Shown here piece by piece: positions 47,494 through 56,884 of a DNA stretch of 64,000 nucleotides; the stretch's first letter is position 1, and each line of letters opens with the position of its first letter. Source of the DNA: Psilocybe azurescens. Taxonomy: Eukaryota > Basidiomycota > Agaricomycetes > Agaricales > Agrocybaceae. The notes below the pieces were generated by a model that did no database searches, had not been told where the DNA came from, and worked only from the letters and a program-made list of their open reading frames with translations. The DNA is taken from NCBI GenBank assembly GCA_023853785.1, contig JAJIRX010000195.1, forward strand, positions 181,001-245,000, in the 5' to 3' direction. The position numbers and the translations under genes are program-made.

Positions 47494-47566
47494 CAGGAAT
47501 TGAACTTGGGTGTCCAAAAGGCCGCACACTGACGTTAAACCAACTAGGCTATAGAGCCTTTGTAAT
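47494..47566 (-). repeat. tRNA-like (SINE-head-like) segment
   Basis: On the minus strand it reads TATAGCCTAGTTGGTTTAACG (A-box-like) and, about 27 bp on, AAGTTCAATTCCTG (B-box-like), followed by an eight-T run that could end Pol III transcription and then an A/T-rich tail. The acceptor and anticodon stems do not pair well, so a working tRNA is unlikely; a SINE or tRNA relic is possible. Confidence 0.35.
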
Positions 47567-48049
47567 TAATCAAATTTTGATGGCCTACATACCAATACAG
47601 CTATTTACTTGGCATTTCTTGGCAAGTGACAAATAACGTCACATATGTGACTTATTGATGCCACGTTGGTCCGTTCATTATTTCCACCACCCCACCTCTT
47701 CCTCCGACCACCACCACCCTGCTGCTGCCATCGGTGTGTGCCCCCCACCTTGCCGTCGTTGGTCGGAGCCAGGCCCATGCCAACCCAACCCGACACACAT
47801 CACATTGCAACGAACTGAGACCGATGAAGAACAAACAGACACCCGCAAACAAAGGGAGGTGAGTACGGAGCGAGACGGAACAAGGCGGGTGGAGAACGAG
47901 GAACAAGGCGAGGCGAATGTGGAACGAGGAGGAACGAGGCAATGCGATGCGAACAAGGAACAAGGTCGCGACCCCAGGTAAGTTGTGAATTCTGCATGCC
48001 GCTGCCATTAACCACTCCCCCCCCCCTCTTTTTTTGTGTAGGCTGACAA

Positions 48050-48460
48050 CAACAGGTACGTATCGCAGTACAACAATGGGTATGATGGCATGCAGGATGC
48101 GTATGGACGATGACACCAACATGTACGCAGACCATGACGATGATGCGTACAACAGCCACGATGATGCGTACAACGGCCACAACAACAACAACAATGGCCA
48201 CAACGACCACGTACCATGACATGTACGACGGCCACAACAACGACAATGCATACAACGGCCACAACAACGACAACGACAACATGTACAATGGCCACAACAA
48301 CATGTACGACAGCCACAACGATGACGACAACACGTATGACAGATGCAGCGGACACGACAACACAACGTACAGACACGCCGGACGTGTACGACGGCCACCA
48401 CAACGTGTACGAAGGCCACCACAACGACGACAATGCGACGACGGGGCTACGAGAGACACG
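48050..48460 (+). repeat. Low-complexity core of element C
   Basis: Built on ACAACGGCCACAACAACGAC-like units, encoding in one frame repeats such as DDAYNGHNN and in another Thr-rich repeats. It is followed by a long C-then-T tract (CTCTCGCCCCCCTTTTTTTT) ending in a TTTCAG at about 48627. Confidence 0.6.
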
Positions 48461-49084
48461 ACCATCCTCTCGCCCCCCTTTTTTTTCTTCTTTTTTCTTT
48501 ATCTCATTTTCTCATTTTTTTTCATGTTCATGTGCTTCTATATTTATTTGAACCAACTATGTACCCTCTCGCCTCTTTTTTTGTCTGTTTTGTATGTTTT
48601 TCTTTTATTTCTTTTTTATGTTTCAGTGGTGATGAACTTCGCTAGTAAATAATATTGTAGATAATAATGTAGTATATAGTTTTTAATATATTATATATAC
48701 ATTCTTACATGAATTTACTCTAAGAAAATACATTCCAATTTAAATCTGGCTATAGCTGGACTTTGTGAAATTCAATAAGTCTGCTCTCTGATGGCCTAAG
48801 CTGGAATATTGTTACCCAGGTATGGAGTCCAGGTGGATTCTAATTGAACTCCACCTGGACTCCACCTGACTCCACCTGGCCTCCACCTGGCCTCCAGTTG
48901 GATTCAAGTGGAATTGCTTGAAGTCCACCTGGAGTCCATCTGGAGTCCACCTGAACTCCACCTATCAAAGATAATTTTCTGAACACTTGCATATGTTCCA
49001 CATGGAGTATATGGGTGGAGGTAAAGTACACACTACCACCACCACCACCTTGTCGGTCGGAGCCAGGCGACAGCCAACCCAATG

Positions 49085-50105
49085 CGACAGAGGATGACAA
49101 TGTTTGCGATGGCCATGCCAACAACAACAACAATGACAGCAACAATGAGGACCCGGACAAGGATGACTGCGAACACAATGACAAGGACCCAGACAAGAAT
49201 GTAGGCGAGACGACCCAGATGAGGATGAGGGTGAGGGCAAGGGCAAGGGTGGCTATAACGAGGACGAGGACAGCGGCAGCGACAGTGATGAGGACGACGG
49301 TGACAGGTATGGACAAGTACGAGGACGGTGACAAGGACAGGGACCGGGACCAGGACAACGGCTGCAACAGTAACAAGGATGGTAAGGATGGACAACAGCG
49401 ACAAGGACAGGGACTGGGACTGGGACTGGGACAATGACTGTGACTGCGACAAGGACAGGGACAGTGGCTGCAATGCTGACGGATACGACAGGGACAAGGA
49501 CGAGGATGGGGACGGCGGCTGCGACAGGGATGAGGACAGACAGGGATGATGGGGACAAGGATGAGGATGGGTACAGCAGCTGCGACAGCAACGGGTACAG
49601 ACACGTACAACGACAGCGGCTACAACAAAACAGACGACAGCGGCGAATGCGAGGACAACACAGACAACATGTACAAAGGTGATGACAACGAGAACAAAGA
49701 CAACGGCTGCGACAGCGATGAGGGTGACGGCGATGGATACAAGGACGGCGAGGACAGTGGCTGCAACAAGGACAAGCACGGTGGCTGCAAGGCTGCGACA
49801 GCGATGAGGACACAAATGACAGTGGCGGGTACCAACAGGTACAAGGACAGCGGCTGCAACAGCGACGACAAGGGCCAAGACGACACAGACAGCGGCTGCA
49901 AAGACAACATGGATGGTGGCTGCAAAGACAACATGGATGGTGGCTGCAAAGATGACACGGATGGTGGCTGCAAAGATGACACGGACAGCGGCTGCAAAGA
50001 CGACACGGACAGCGGCTGCAAAGATGACACGGACAGCGGCTGCAAAGACAACACGGACAGCGGCTGTGAAGACAACAACAAAGGGTATGACACGTACCGA
50101 TGACC
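49085..50105 (+). repeat. Low-complexity core of element B
   Basis: Degenerate GACAAGGACAGG / GACAGCGGCTGC repeats over 1 kb. The frame opened at about 49546 reads as an Asp/Gly/Cys-rich peptide to 50103. Followed by a GTAAAG donor-like site at 50129 and a pyrimidine tract ending GCATGTAG near 50208. Confidence 0.65.
49879..50070 (+). repeat. 24-bp tandem repeat, 8 copies, in-frame (DDTDSGCK)
   Basis: Eight near-perfect 24-bp units (GACAGCGGCTGCAAAGATGA plus CACG) encode DDTDSGCK with variants DNMDGGCK and DNTDSGCE. Changes between units are mostly silent or conservative. Confidence 0.8.
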
Positions 50106-51072
50106 CAACAGACGGCAGCGTACAATGGTAAAGTACTGCTCCCGCCCCCCTTTTTTATTTTTATTTTTATTTGCTTTTTCTTCCTTTTGTCTTGGCCCTC
50201 GCATGTAGATAGTAATGTATTAAATAGTTATTAATATACTGTATTCCACTAATCTGGATTTATGTTAAGATTGAATTTATTTACTGTATCAAGTCCACTG
50301 GACTCCAGTGGACTGCAGTTATCTTAGTCCATATTCACTGTATAGTATAAGATCTACTAAAGTGCAGTGGAATCCACTGGAGTCCACTGGAGTCCACTAG
50401 ACTCTGTTTACCTTTTTACACTCAGTATATAGGCAAGTCCAGTGGAGTCCAGTGGAGTCCATATGGACTGTGTGGGGATGGTAATATACTGCAAAAATGC
50501 TCAGAAATAGCTTAAAGACCATAAAATAGAGCTGTTAGACTGATCAGCATAATAACTAGACCTTAATCTAATTGAAAATTTGTGGCATATTCTCAAAATA
50601 TGCTTTGTAGAACAAAAAAATACCCCAAAGGATATCCAAAAGTTGTAGAGCAGAATACTGGAGGAGTGGGAGAAAATACCCAAGGAAGACTGTGTGAAAT
50701 TGATTAATAGTAAGTCTAGAAGAGTTTTAGATGTTCTGATGACAAAGTGGGGTCATAAAAGTACTGATTTATATAGATACCCATATTCCAACAGGCTGCA
50801 AAAAAACTGTCTGGATGTGTTATTTTTACAAAGTATTTAATAATAATAGATAAACAAAATAAATACAAACATATATTATATCTCCTGAAAGCTGTGATCC
50901 AGGGCTTTCCAGTGCATTTAAATCATGTAATTAAATGAGAATTACATGGTGTTATGGTCAACTTAAGTTCAATTTCAAAAACATCTGGACAGTTTTTTGA
51001 GTCACTGTATATAGGCAAGTCCAATGGAGTCTATATGGACTGTGTGGGGGATGGTAAAGTACTGATAATGTG

Positions 51073-51200
51073 AAATTCCTGGCCACCAATAATTTCTAGA
51101 TACCAGCTCTATAGTCTTCTATTTTCCTAGATATCCAGCAGTATAGATGTCATAATGCAGTTCCACAAATTTTCTTCTAAGGTCTTTATTTTTGGGAACA
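51073..51200 (-). pseudogene. Gypsy integrase zinc-domain piece between A and T3
   Basis: Minus strand encodes VPKNKDLRRKFVELHYDIYT, AGYLG and LVSRNYWWPGI, the HHCC region just before the core. It joins 43913 on one side and 52804 (LVLFRDKVY) on the other once the insertions are removed. Confidence 0.85.
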
Positions 51201-51202
51201 TA

Positions 51203-52801
51203 CAGTAGCTCAAAAAACCGTCCCAATGTTTGGCACTTTCTCACTAATTGTTTAATAACTTGGGAAATAAATTATGTAAAAGTCTGAAAATATTATATGT
51301 TATAGTTTAACATGTGACTAAAATATTTCTCACCAAGGTCACATGATTTTAACAAAATCTAATTAAGTAATATAATTTACAAAATAATAGAGCATTGGGA
51401 CAGTTTTTTGACTGTCTATCTAGTACTTAGTATGGCCTCCCTTTGCCTTGATAACAGCCTCCATTCTCCTTGGCATGCTTTCTATAAGCCTTTGGCATGT
51501 TTCTAAAGGTATTTCAGTCCATTCCTTTGCCAATCTCTCCCACAATTCAAATGCTCCTTTGGGTGGTGTCTCATAGGTGTTCATTTGCCTTTTGAGGTAA
51601 ACCCAAAGGTGTTCAATGGGGTTGAGATCAGGGGATTGGGGTGGCCACTCCATAACTTCAACATCATTGGCCAAAAACCATTCTTGAGCTTTTTAGAGGT
51701 GTGTTTGGGGTCATTATCCTGCTGAAAATCCTTTTCCCTCTGCCATCTCCAAGTTGTCAAAGCTTTCATCCACCCCATGCTCCAAAATTTCACAGTATTG
51801 GTCTGCATTCATCTTCCCCTCAACCTCAGTGAGTGTTCCAACACCATTCCACCCCATACAACCCCATACCATGAGATTGTTTCCCCCTCCATGCTTGACA
51901 GTTGATAATGTTGTTCTATCTGAGATTGCTTCACCCTTGGGTTTCCATGTATAGACCCTTCCATCTGAGCCAATCCTGTTGATTTTTATTTCATCTGACC
52001 AGAGTACTCTTTCCAATCCTCCACAGTCCAGCCAACATGATTCTGGGCAAATTTTAGGTGTTTTTGATGGTGGATAGCCTTGAGGAAGGGCCGTTTTGAT
52101 TTAACAACAGAGCAGAAGTTGTTTTCTTTGAGGGCATTTCTGACTGTTTGGGCACAAACAGGAGATGGAATAGCATCATTGATGAAGTGTGTTTCCTGGA
52201 CAGCATTGTCCAGCTTTCTTGTTTTGATTTGATGAAAAAGAACCTGTTTATCCTTGGGAGTAAGCTTGGAGGGACGTCCACCTTTGTTGTTTTGGGGTTT
52301 TCTTTGTTGGCATCCACTTCCCTCTAGATTCTTCCAACAGTAGACTTTCCCAAACCAGTTTTAGACTCTATTTGACAAAGAGAATAGCCCTCTTCAAGAA
52401 GATTGAGGACAGAATTGTACTGAGAAGGTGTTGCAGGCTTCATGATGTGGTGGTTAAAGAGAAAGATGGTTGAACTTGAATTCAACATTGCAAATGTGTA
52501 CAAATAGTGTCACATGGCCTTGTTTAATTTTCTCACAATTTATACAAAGCAATTTGGCTTTCTACAAGCATGTAAAGCTATTATTTTATAGGGTCAAAAA
52601 CTGTCCCAATGCTCTATTATTTTGTAAATTATATTACTTAATCAGTTTTTGTTAAAATCATGTGACCTTAGTAAGAAATATGTTAGTCACATGTTAAACT
52701 ATAACATATAATATTTTCAGACTTTTACATAATTTATTTCCCAAGTTATTAAACAATTAGTGAGAAAGTGCCAAACATTGGGACAGTTTTTTGAGCTACT
52801 G
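51203..52801 (-). mobile_element. Tc1/mariner-type element T3 (1.6 kb), inserted in the gypsy
   Basis: Flanked by TA (51201-51202, 52802-52803); ends CAGTAGCTCAAAAAACCGTCC and, on the right, the complementary sequence. Terminal repeats of about 210 bp have the same outer/inner inverted motif pair as T1. It interrupts the gypsy reading DKVYVPK exactly at a TA. It belongs to a sister lineage of T1/T2. Confidence 0.9.
51420..52443 (-). pseudogene. Tc1 transposase of T3, several breaks
   Basis: Starts MKPATPSQYNSVLNLLEEGY at 52443. Motifs: GGRPSKLTPKDKQ, NHVGWTVEDWK, SDEIKINRIGSDGRVYTW, QDNDPKHTSK and SPDLNPIEHLWVYLK, ending AKGGHTKY at 51420. A stop near 52330 and frameshifts near 52295, 52005 and 51692-51725 interrupt it. 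It keeps the frame at the site where T1 and T2 share a one-base loss. Confidence 0.85.
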
Positions 52802-52803
52802 TA

Positions 52804-54760
52804 CACCTTGTCTCTGAACAATACAAGGCCCTGTTCTTCAGACCATTTCTATCTATCAATCTTCTTGATGGAAGATTTCTTCAACTTTTCAACTGCCTTA
52901 ACCACCTGCTTATCAAGATCTTTAGATCCTCTAATTTTCTTGAGTAGATCATTTTCTTTTCAATCTTGCTTTGTGAAATGATAAGTCCAAGATACTCAAT
53001 CTTTCTTTTTCAAATTCACATTTTCAGCTTTTATATAGAGTTTATTTCTCTGCAGAATTTCCAGAACCTTTTGACTATCTCTTTATGATGATCAAGAGTC
53101 TCAGTAAAAATAAAAATGTCATCCATATAGACAATAACAACATTTCCATCTATGAGCTCAATAAAGATGTCATTCATCATAGTTTGGAAAGTAACAGGAC
53201 TATTGGTCAAACTAAAAACATGACTAGTGGTTCATACAGCCCTTTATTGGTTCTGAAGGCCACTTTTCACTCATCTCCTTGCTTAACTCTGACATTGTTA
53301 AACCCTCACCTAACATCTAGTTTGGTGAAGTATTTAGCTTAACTGAGTTTACTGATAATGTCAGAAATTAAAGGCAAAGGATATGAATTTTTGAGGACCA
53401 TGTCATTCAGTTTTCTATAATCCTGTACTAGCCTAAGAATGCTATTCTTTTTTGACAAAGAAAACAGGAGATGCCATAGGTGACCTGGAGAGTCTAATCC
53501 TGCCAGACTTCAGATTTTCCTCTAAAAAAGCATAAAGTTCTTTCTGCTCATTTGGTGATAGAGGATAAATCTTTGATCTGAAAGATTCAAAACCAGGCTT
53601 CAGCTCAATAGCATGACCTTAAGTCTTTCTATCTTATAGCTTATCAAATGACTCTTTAGAAAACCCCTTTAAATTGGTGATAATGTTTAGGGACTGATTC
53701 TTCAAAAGTCTTTTTGGAAAGTCATCCTGCTGATGAGATTCTTCTGCTAAATTTTCAACTTCAAGCTTACATTCATATGCATAGATAAAGCTGACAGTCA
53801 AGTAATCAAGAACTAAAGTGTTCAAGCCGTTTATTAAGTAAAGTAGAGATGTGATTCTCAAGAACTAGCTAAAGAACAGTAATTATATCTACTGGCTATT
53901 TAAGCATTTTGAGTATCTACAACTAATAGCTAACTATGAGTCAATTGATGAGTCAAGTATTGGGAGTGAGTCATAATTGCATCAATGTGAGTTAGAGTCT
54001 GCTGCTAGTCAGAATGTGAGTCAGAATACAAATGAGTTATTGTATGATCACATGATGTTGTCCATCATGTGATAAGAATGTTTTAGGTAAGAAAAAAAAG
54101 GAAAAGAAAAGAAAGAGAAAGGTGAAGGAAAAATAAGATGTATGTAACACTCAGGCCCTAATTCAGAATCAGGAATGTCTTCAATTAAATCATTTCCTTT
54201 TTCATAAAATTTAGGCAGTTGTCTTCTATGAATTGCAGCTATTTTTTGCTTTTTTCTCCTGATTTTGTATATGTAACAATCAGGAGGATATCTAATGGAT
54301 TGAACATCCTCTGTTTTCCAGTCAATATCAGGATTATGTAGATAAAGCCAGGTGTGTCCAATAATTGTAGTTTTATCTCCCAAGTCACAAACAGCAAAGG
54401 TAGCTTTTCTGTATAGTTTTTGTATACCATAACCAAGTCCACTTCCTCATGGATAGAGCCACTCTTGTTGAGAGTACCATCAACATTGTAGACTGGAATG
54501 GCTCTAGAAAGTTTTCTTGTATTGAGATTACAGTATTTAACAAAGAGTGGTACTGACTATTGTTTTTATAAACCTGGATCTATCCACAGATGTGATTTGT
54601 TTAGGGCTGTAGAACTTCTGTTTGGTCTCAGCATAGAACACAGTAAACAACAGCATTGACACAGAAAGCTTTAGACATTGAACCCAACATATCAAGACCA
54701 AAATCAATGCATATGTGACCACATTCCAGCATTTCTACACAACTTCAAGACAAATATAAA
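52804..54760 (-). pseudogene. Gypsy protease and reverse transcriptase region
   Basis: From 54540 downwards: IPVYNVDGTLN, GSIHEEVDLVMVYKNYTEKA, VCDLGDKTTIIGHTWLYLHN and PDIDWKTEDVQS, the protease-like region of basidiomycete chromoviruses. RT signature VIVYMDDIFIFTETLDHHKE lies at about 53140-53090, with the YMDD catalytic box. Frameshifts and stops are frequent. It continues into integrase at 52900-52804. Confidence 0.85.
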
Positions 54761-54769
54761 TTTATAGCT

Positions 54770-56055
54770 GCCCACCCACATGTCTTTCAGCACCCAAGAC
54801 CACAAAAACTAATACAACATGCCATCCTTCAAAGCTAATGCATTTACTGATGAGCAGGATGCTACCCCACCCAATTATCTCTTTGGCTTGGATATATTCC
54901 AAGCATATAAAATTTAGTATGGAAAAATATATTTAAAGTAGATATATTCATCTGTTTCTGGGTCAAATTTTGGACCTACAATTCACATCTATATTTTCTT
55001 GCTATACACCCATTTGCCTGAACAAATCCTTTACCTATCTAAACCAGTTTCTTGTCTATCTGCTTAAAACTCAAGAACACAGCTTTCCTGCTGGTCATCT
55101 TTCCCATTCACTCTCTTACAACCCTTGAACATTATTGTGTGATAAATGCCTTGCATGATGCATATGATGTGTATGATATCATTGGTTTATTTCATTTCAT
55201 ACTAGTTTAGTTTTTATTCAGATCTCCTTTTTAGTTGTTTACTATTTGATCATGTTGATTACTTTGTTTATTCCTCGTAGAGTCAACTCAGTGTATCAAC
55301 TTGGATCAATGATCTATTAAACTCATTTATTTCTTTCCTTTCTTGGTTTGAGTTCTTACAAGGTTAACTCTACCTTGAAACTACAGTCAGCTGCTCTAGC
55401 TTCTTTTATAAACTCTTGCCTTGGCACTTCCATTCTTTATTTCATCTTGTCATGTCTAGTCTGGGAAACTTCGCTGAACTATCTATGAATGTCAGTATGG
55501 ATCCTGCTCAAGCAGACTGTATACCCCAATGGAATTTATGTCACACTGGGGAACAATCTGGCTCTGGATCTGGGACCTCAGTCCCTGTCTCTTTGCCCCT
55601 ATTCCTTCTTACCCCATTGACTTAGTTCAGGCTGTAGACACTCTAGCAACCATTAAACAAGCCTTTCAGCATAATATGGAGGCCTATGTATATTCATCAA
55701 AAAGAGTCTCAGCCACCATCAGCTCCTCCTGTTGTTGCTAAATCCTTTGGGGTAAATGTCAAAGTTTGCAATCCATGGATGTTTAATATCAAATACAAAG
55801 ACATCACTATTTTCCTTGGTGAAATTCATTGTATCATCAAGTTCAATGCAGTCAGTTTCCATACTGATCATCAGAAGGTGTTATATGTAGGATTGTATTT
55901 AAAGGGTGTTATACCTATTGAATGGTTCAATGATCTAGAGCAATCCAAGTCTCCAATGTTGTATGACTGTTCTGGTTTCATGTGTGATTTACCACCAAAT
56001 TCTTGGATCCCTGGCTTATTCTTTTTGCAGACAAGAAATTGGATGACCTCAAGCA
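54770..56055 (+). pseudogene. Ty3/gypsy gag fragment with upstream leader/LTR-like sequence, plus strand
   Basis: From about 55480 the plus strand encodes gag-like sequence: MDPAQADCIPQWN, then KVCNPWMFNIKYKDITIFLG, FNAVSFHTDHQKVLYVGLYL, PIEWFNDLEQ and FADKKLDDLKQYM. It is on the opposite strand to the pol remnant and so belongs to a different copy or an inverted piece. 54770-55480 is AT-rich and may include an LTR. The coding sequence ends abruptly in 18S rDNA at about 56056. Confidence 0.7.
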
Positions 56056-56158
56056 GTACATGGCAGTTCTTAGTCAGTGGAGTGATTTGTCTAGTTAATT
56101 AGAATAACAAACATGACCTTAACCTGCTAAATAGCAAGGCCAGCTTTTTCTGGGCACT
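56056..56158 (+). rRNA. 18S rRNA fragment (downstream part, about SSU 1300-1390), degenerate
   Basis: TTCTTAGTCAGTGGAGTGAT and CCTTAACCTGCTAAATAGC are 18S signatures of the 3' major domain. Changes from the usual fungal sequence (AACAAACATGACC against AACGAACGAGACC) are largely CG to CA/TG. It lies upstream of an 18S piece that should precede it. Confidence 0.85.
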
Positions 56159-56671
56159 GGCAGCAGGCGCTAAATTACCCAATCCCGACACGGGAGGTAG
56201 TGACAATAAATAACAATATAGGGCTCTTTCGGGTCTTATAATTGGAATGAGTACAATTTAAATCCCTTAACGAGGAACAATTGGAGGGCAAGTCTGGTGC
56301 CAGCAGCCGCGGTAATTCCAGCTCCAATAGCGTATATTAAAGTTGTTGCAGTTAAAAAGCTCGTAGTTGAACTTCAGACTCGGCCGGGTGGTCCGCTTAA
56401 CGGCGTGTACTGTCTGGCTGGGTCTTACCTCTTGGTGAGCCGGCGTGCCCTTTATTGGTGTGCGTCGGGGAACCAGGACTTTTACCTTGAGAAAATTAGA
56501 GTGTTCAAAGCAGGCCTATGCCCGAATACATTAGCATGGAATAATAAAATAGGACGTGCGGTTCTATTTTGTTGGTTTCTAGAGTCGCCGTAATGATTAA
56601 TAGGGATAGTTGGGGGCATTGGTATTGAGTCGCTAGAGGTGAAATTCTTGGATTGACTCAAGACCAACTAT

Positions 56672-56715
<44 letters not shown>

Positions 56716-56844
56716 GGTTAGGGGATCGAAAACGATCAGATACCGTTGTAGTCTTAACAGTAAACTATGCCGACTAGGGATCGGGCGACCTCAATTATGA
56801 TGTGTCGCTCGGCACCTTACGAGAAATCAAAGTCTTTGGGTTCT

Positions 56845-56884
<40 letters not shown>
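56159..56884 (+). rRNA. 18S rRNA fragment (about SSU 390-1140)
   Basis: Contains GGTGCCAGCAGCCGCGGTAA (530 loop), TTAAAGTTGTTGCAGTTAAA, AGAGGTGAAATTCTTGGATT, AGGGATCGGGCGACCTCAA and GGCTGAAACTTAAAGGAATTG. Close to agaricomycete 18S. A paired change in one helix (GAGTC...GACTC in place of the usual GCGTC...GACGC) keeps base pairing. The piece stops at TTAAAGGAATTGA, where retrotransposon sequence begins. Confidence 0.92.

Larger units (their letters stand above)
47132..49031. mobile_element. hAT-like non-autonomous element C, inserted in B
   Basis: Flanked by ACTACCAC on both sides (47124-47131, 49032-49039). Ends GAGGTCTTTACCCTCACCC (left) and GTGTACTTTACCTCCACCC (right, reverse complement). 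Subterminal motifs differ from A and B: CTCCACCTGGACTCC and CTCCATATGGAG. It contains a tRNA-like segment, an intron-like segment (GTAAGT at about 47979 to a TAG near 48042) and a low-complexity core at 48050-48460. No transposase. Confidence 0.85.
46532..50491. mobile_element. hAT-like non-autonomous element B (contains C)
   Basis: Flanked by CAAAAATG on both sides (46524-46531, 50492-50499). Ends: GAGGTCTTTCCTTTCCCCC on the left and, reverse-complemented, CAGTATATTACCATCCCC on the right. It is homologous to A through both subterminal regions, for example TTAAATATTCACTGAACAAC and GGGAGCAAAGCCTCCCTATA. Without C it is about 2.05 kb. No transposase. Confidence 0.85.
46120..50790 (+). pseudogene. 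Degenerate Tc1 transposase of T5, interrupted by element B
   Basis: The left part has FTDETK (first catalytic Asp) and ends QDNDLKHTSK at the insertion point. The right part resumes with a QK..LKDHKIELLD-like stretch, NLIENLWHILK-like (catalytic Glu) and EWEKIPKEDCVKLINSKSRR. Removing B and one copy of its target duplication rejoins the two halves in frame. Many stops show it was already old when B inserted. Confidence 0.8.
45449..51007 (+). mobile_element. Degenerate Tc1-like element T5, inserted in A and split by B
   Basis: The right end (AGTTTTTTGAGTCACTG at 51007, then TA) is intact. The left terminal repeat (45449-45660) matches the right one inside (CCAGATGTTTTTGAAATTG; CCAGACAGTTTTTTTGCAGCC) but lacks its outer about 25 bp, replaced by element A sequence through a GTCCA microhomology. 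The transposase lies at about 46120-46523 and resumes at 50500-50790. Confidence 0.8.
43922..51064. mobile_element. hAT-like non-autonomous element A (contains T5, B and C)
   Basis: An 8-bp target duplication ATAATGTG flanks it (43914-43921 and 51065-51072) and lies inside the gypsy integrase zinc domain, whose frame continues across. Ends: GAGGTTTTTCC on the left and, as reverse complement, CAGTACTTTACC on the right; both run into CCCCACACA and a CATATGGACTCC-type motif. Subterminal regions are packed with GTCCAGTGGAC/GTCCACTGGAC motifs. No transposase is encoded. The 8-bp duplication and short inverted ends point to the hAT superfamily; this is inference. Confidence 0.75.
42655..54760 (-). 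mobile_element. Ty3/gypsy chromovirus-type LTR retrotransposon, minus strand, heavily interrupted
   Basis: Read from high to low coordinates, pol appears in the usual order: protease region (about 54540-54050), reverse transcriptase (about 53640-52950), integrase zinc domain (52900-51073, split by T3), integrase core (43913-43310) and chromodomain (about 43000-42820). The body is split between 43914 and 51072 by the nested hAT-like/Tc1 stack and at 51201-52803 by T3. Many stops and frameshifts make it inactive. LTR ends were not resolved. Confidence 0.85.

Noticed and set aside
47494..47566. Functional tRNA gene
   Set aside because: A/B-box-like motifs exist but acceptor and anticodon stems do not pair, so it was kept only as a low-confidence tRNA-like repeat.
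49033..50204. Several long minus-strand frames (up to 290 codons, Cys/Pro/His- or Val/Leu-rich)
   Set aside because: All lie antisense to the element B core and follow from its repeat period; frames overlap each other and have no motif.
43922..51064. Elements A-C as CACTA or MULE elements because of subterminal repeats
   Set aside because: CACTA gives 2-3 bp and MULE about 9 bp duplications; three independent 8-bp duplications were found, which fits hAT better.
56056..56884. Intact 18S rRNA gene
   Set aside because: Both ends are missing and the two parts are in the wrong order; no ITS or 5.8S follows.
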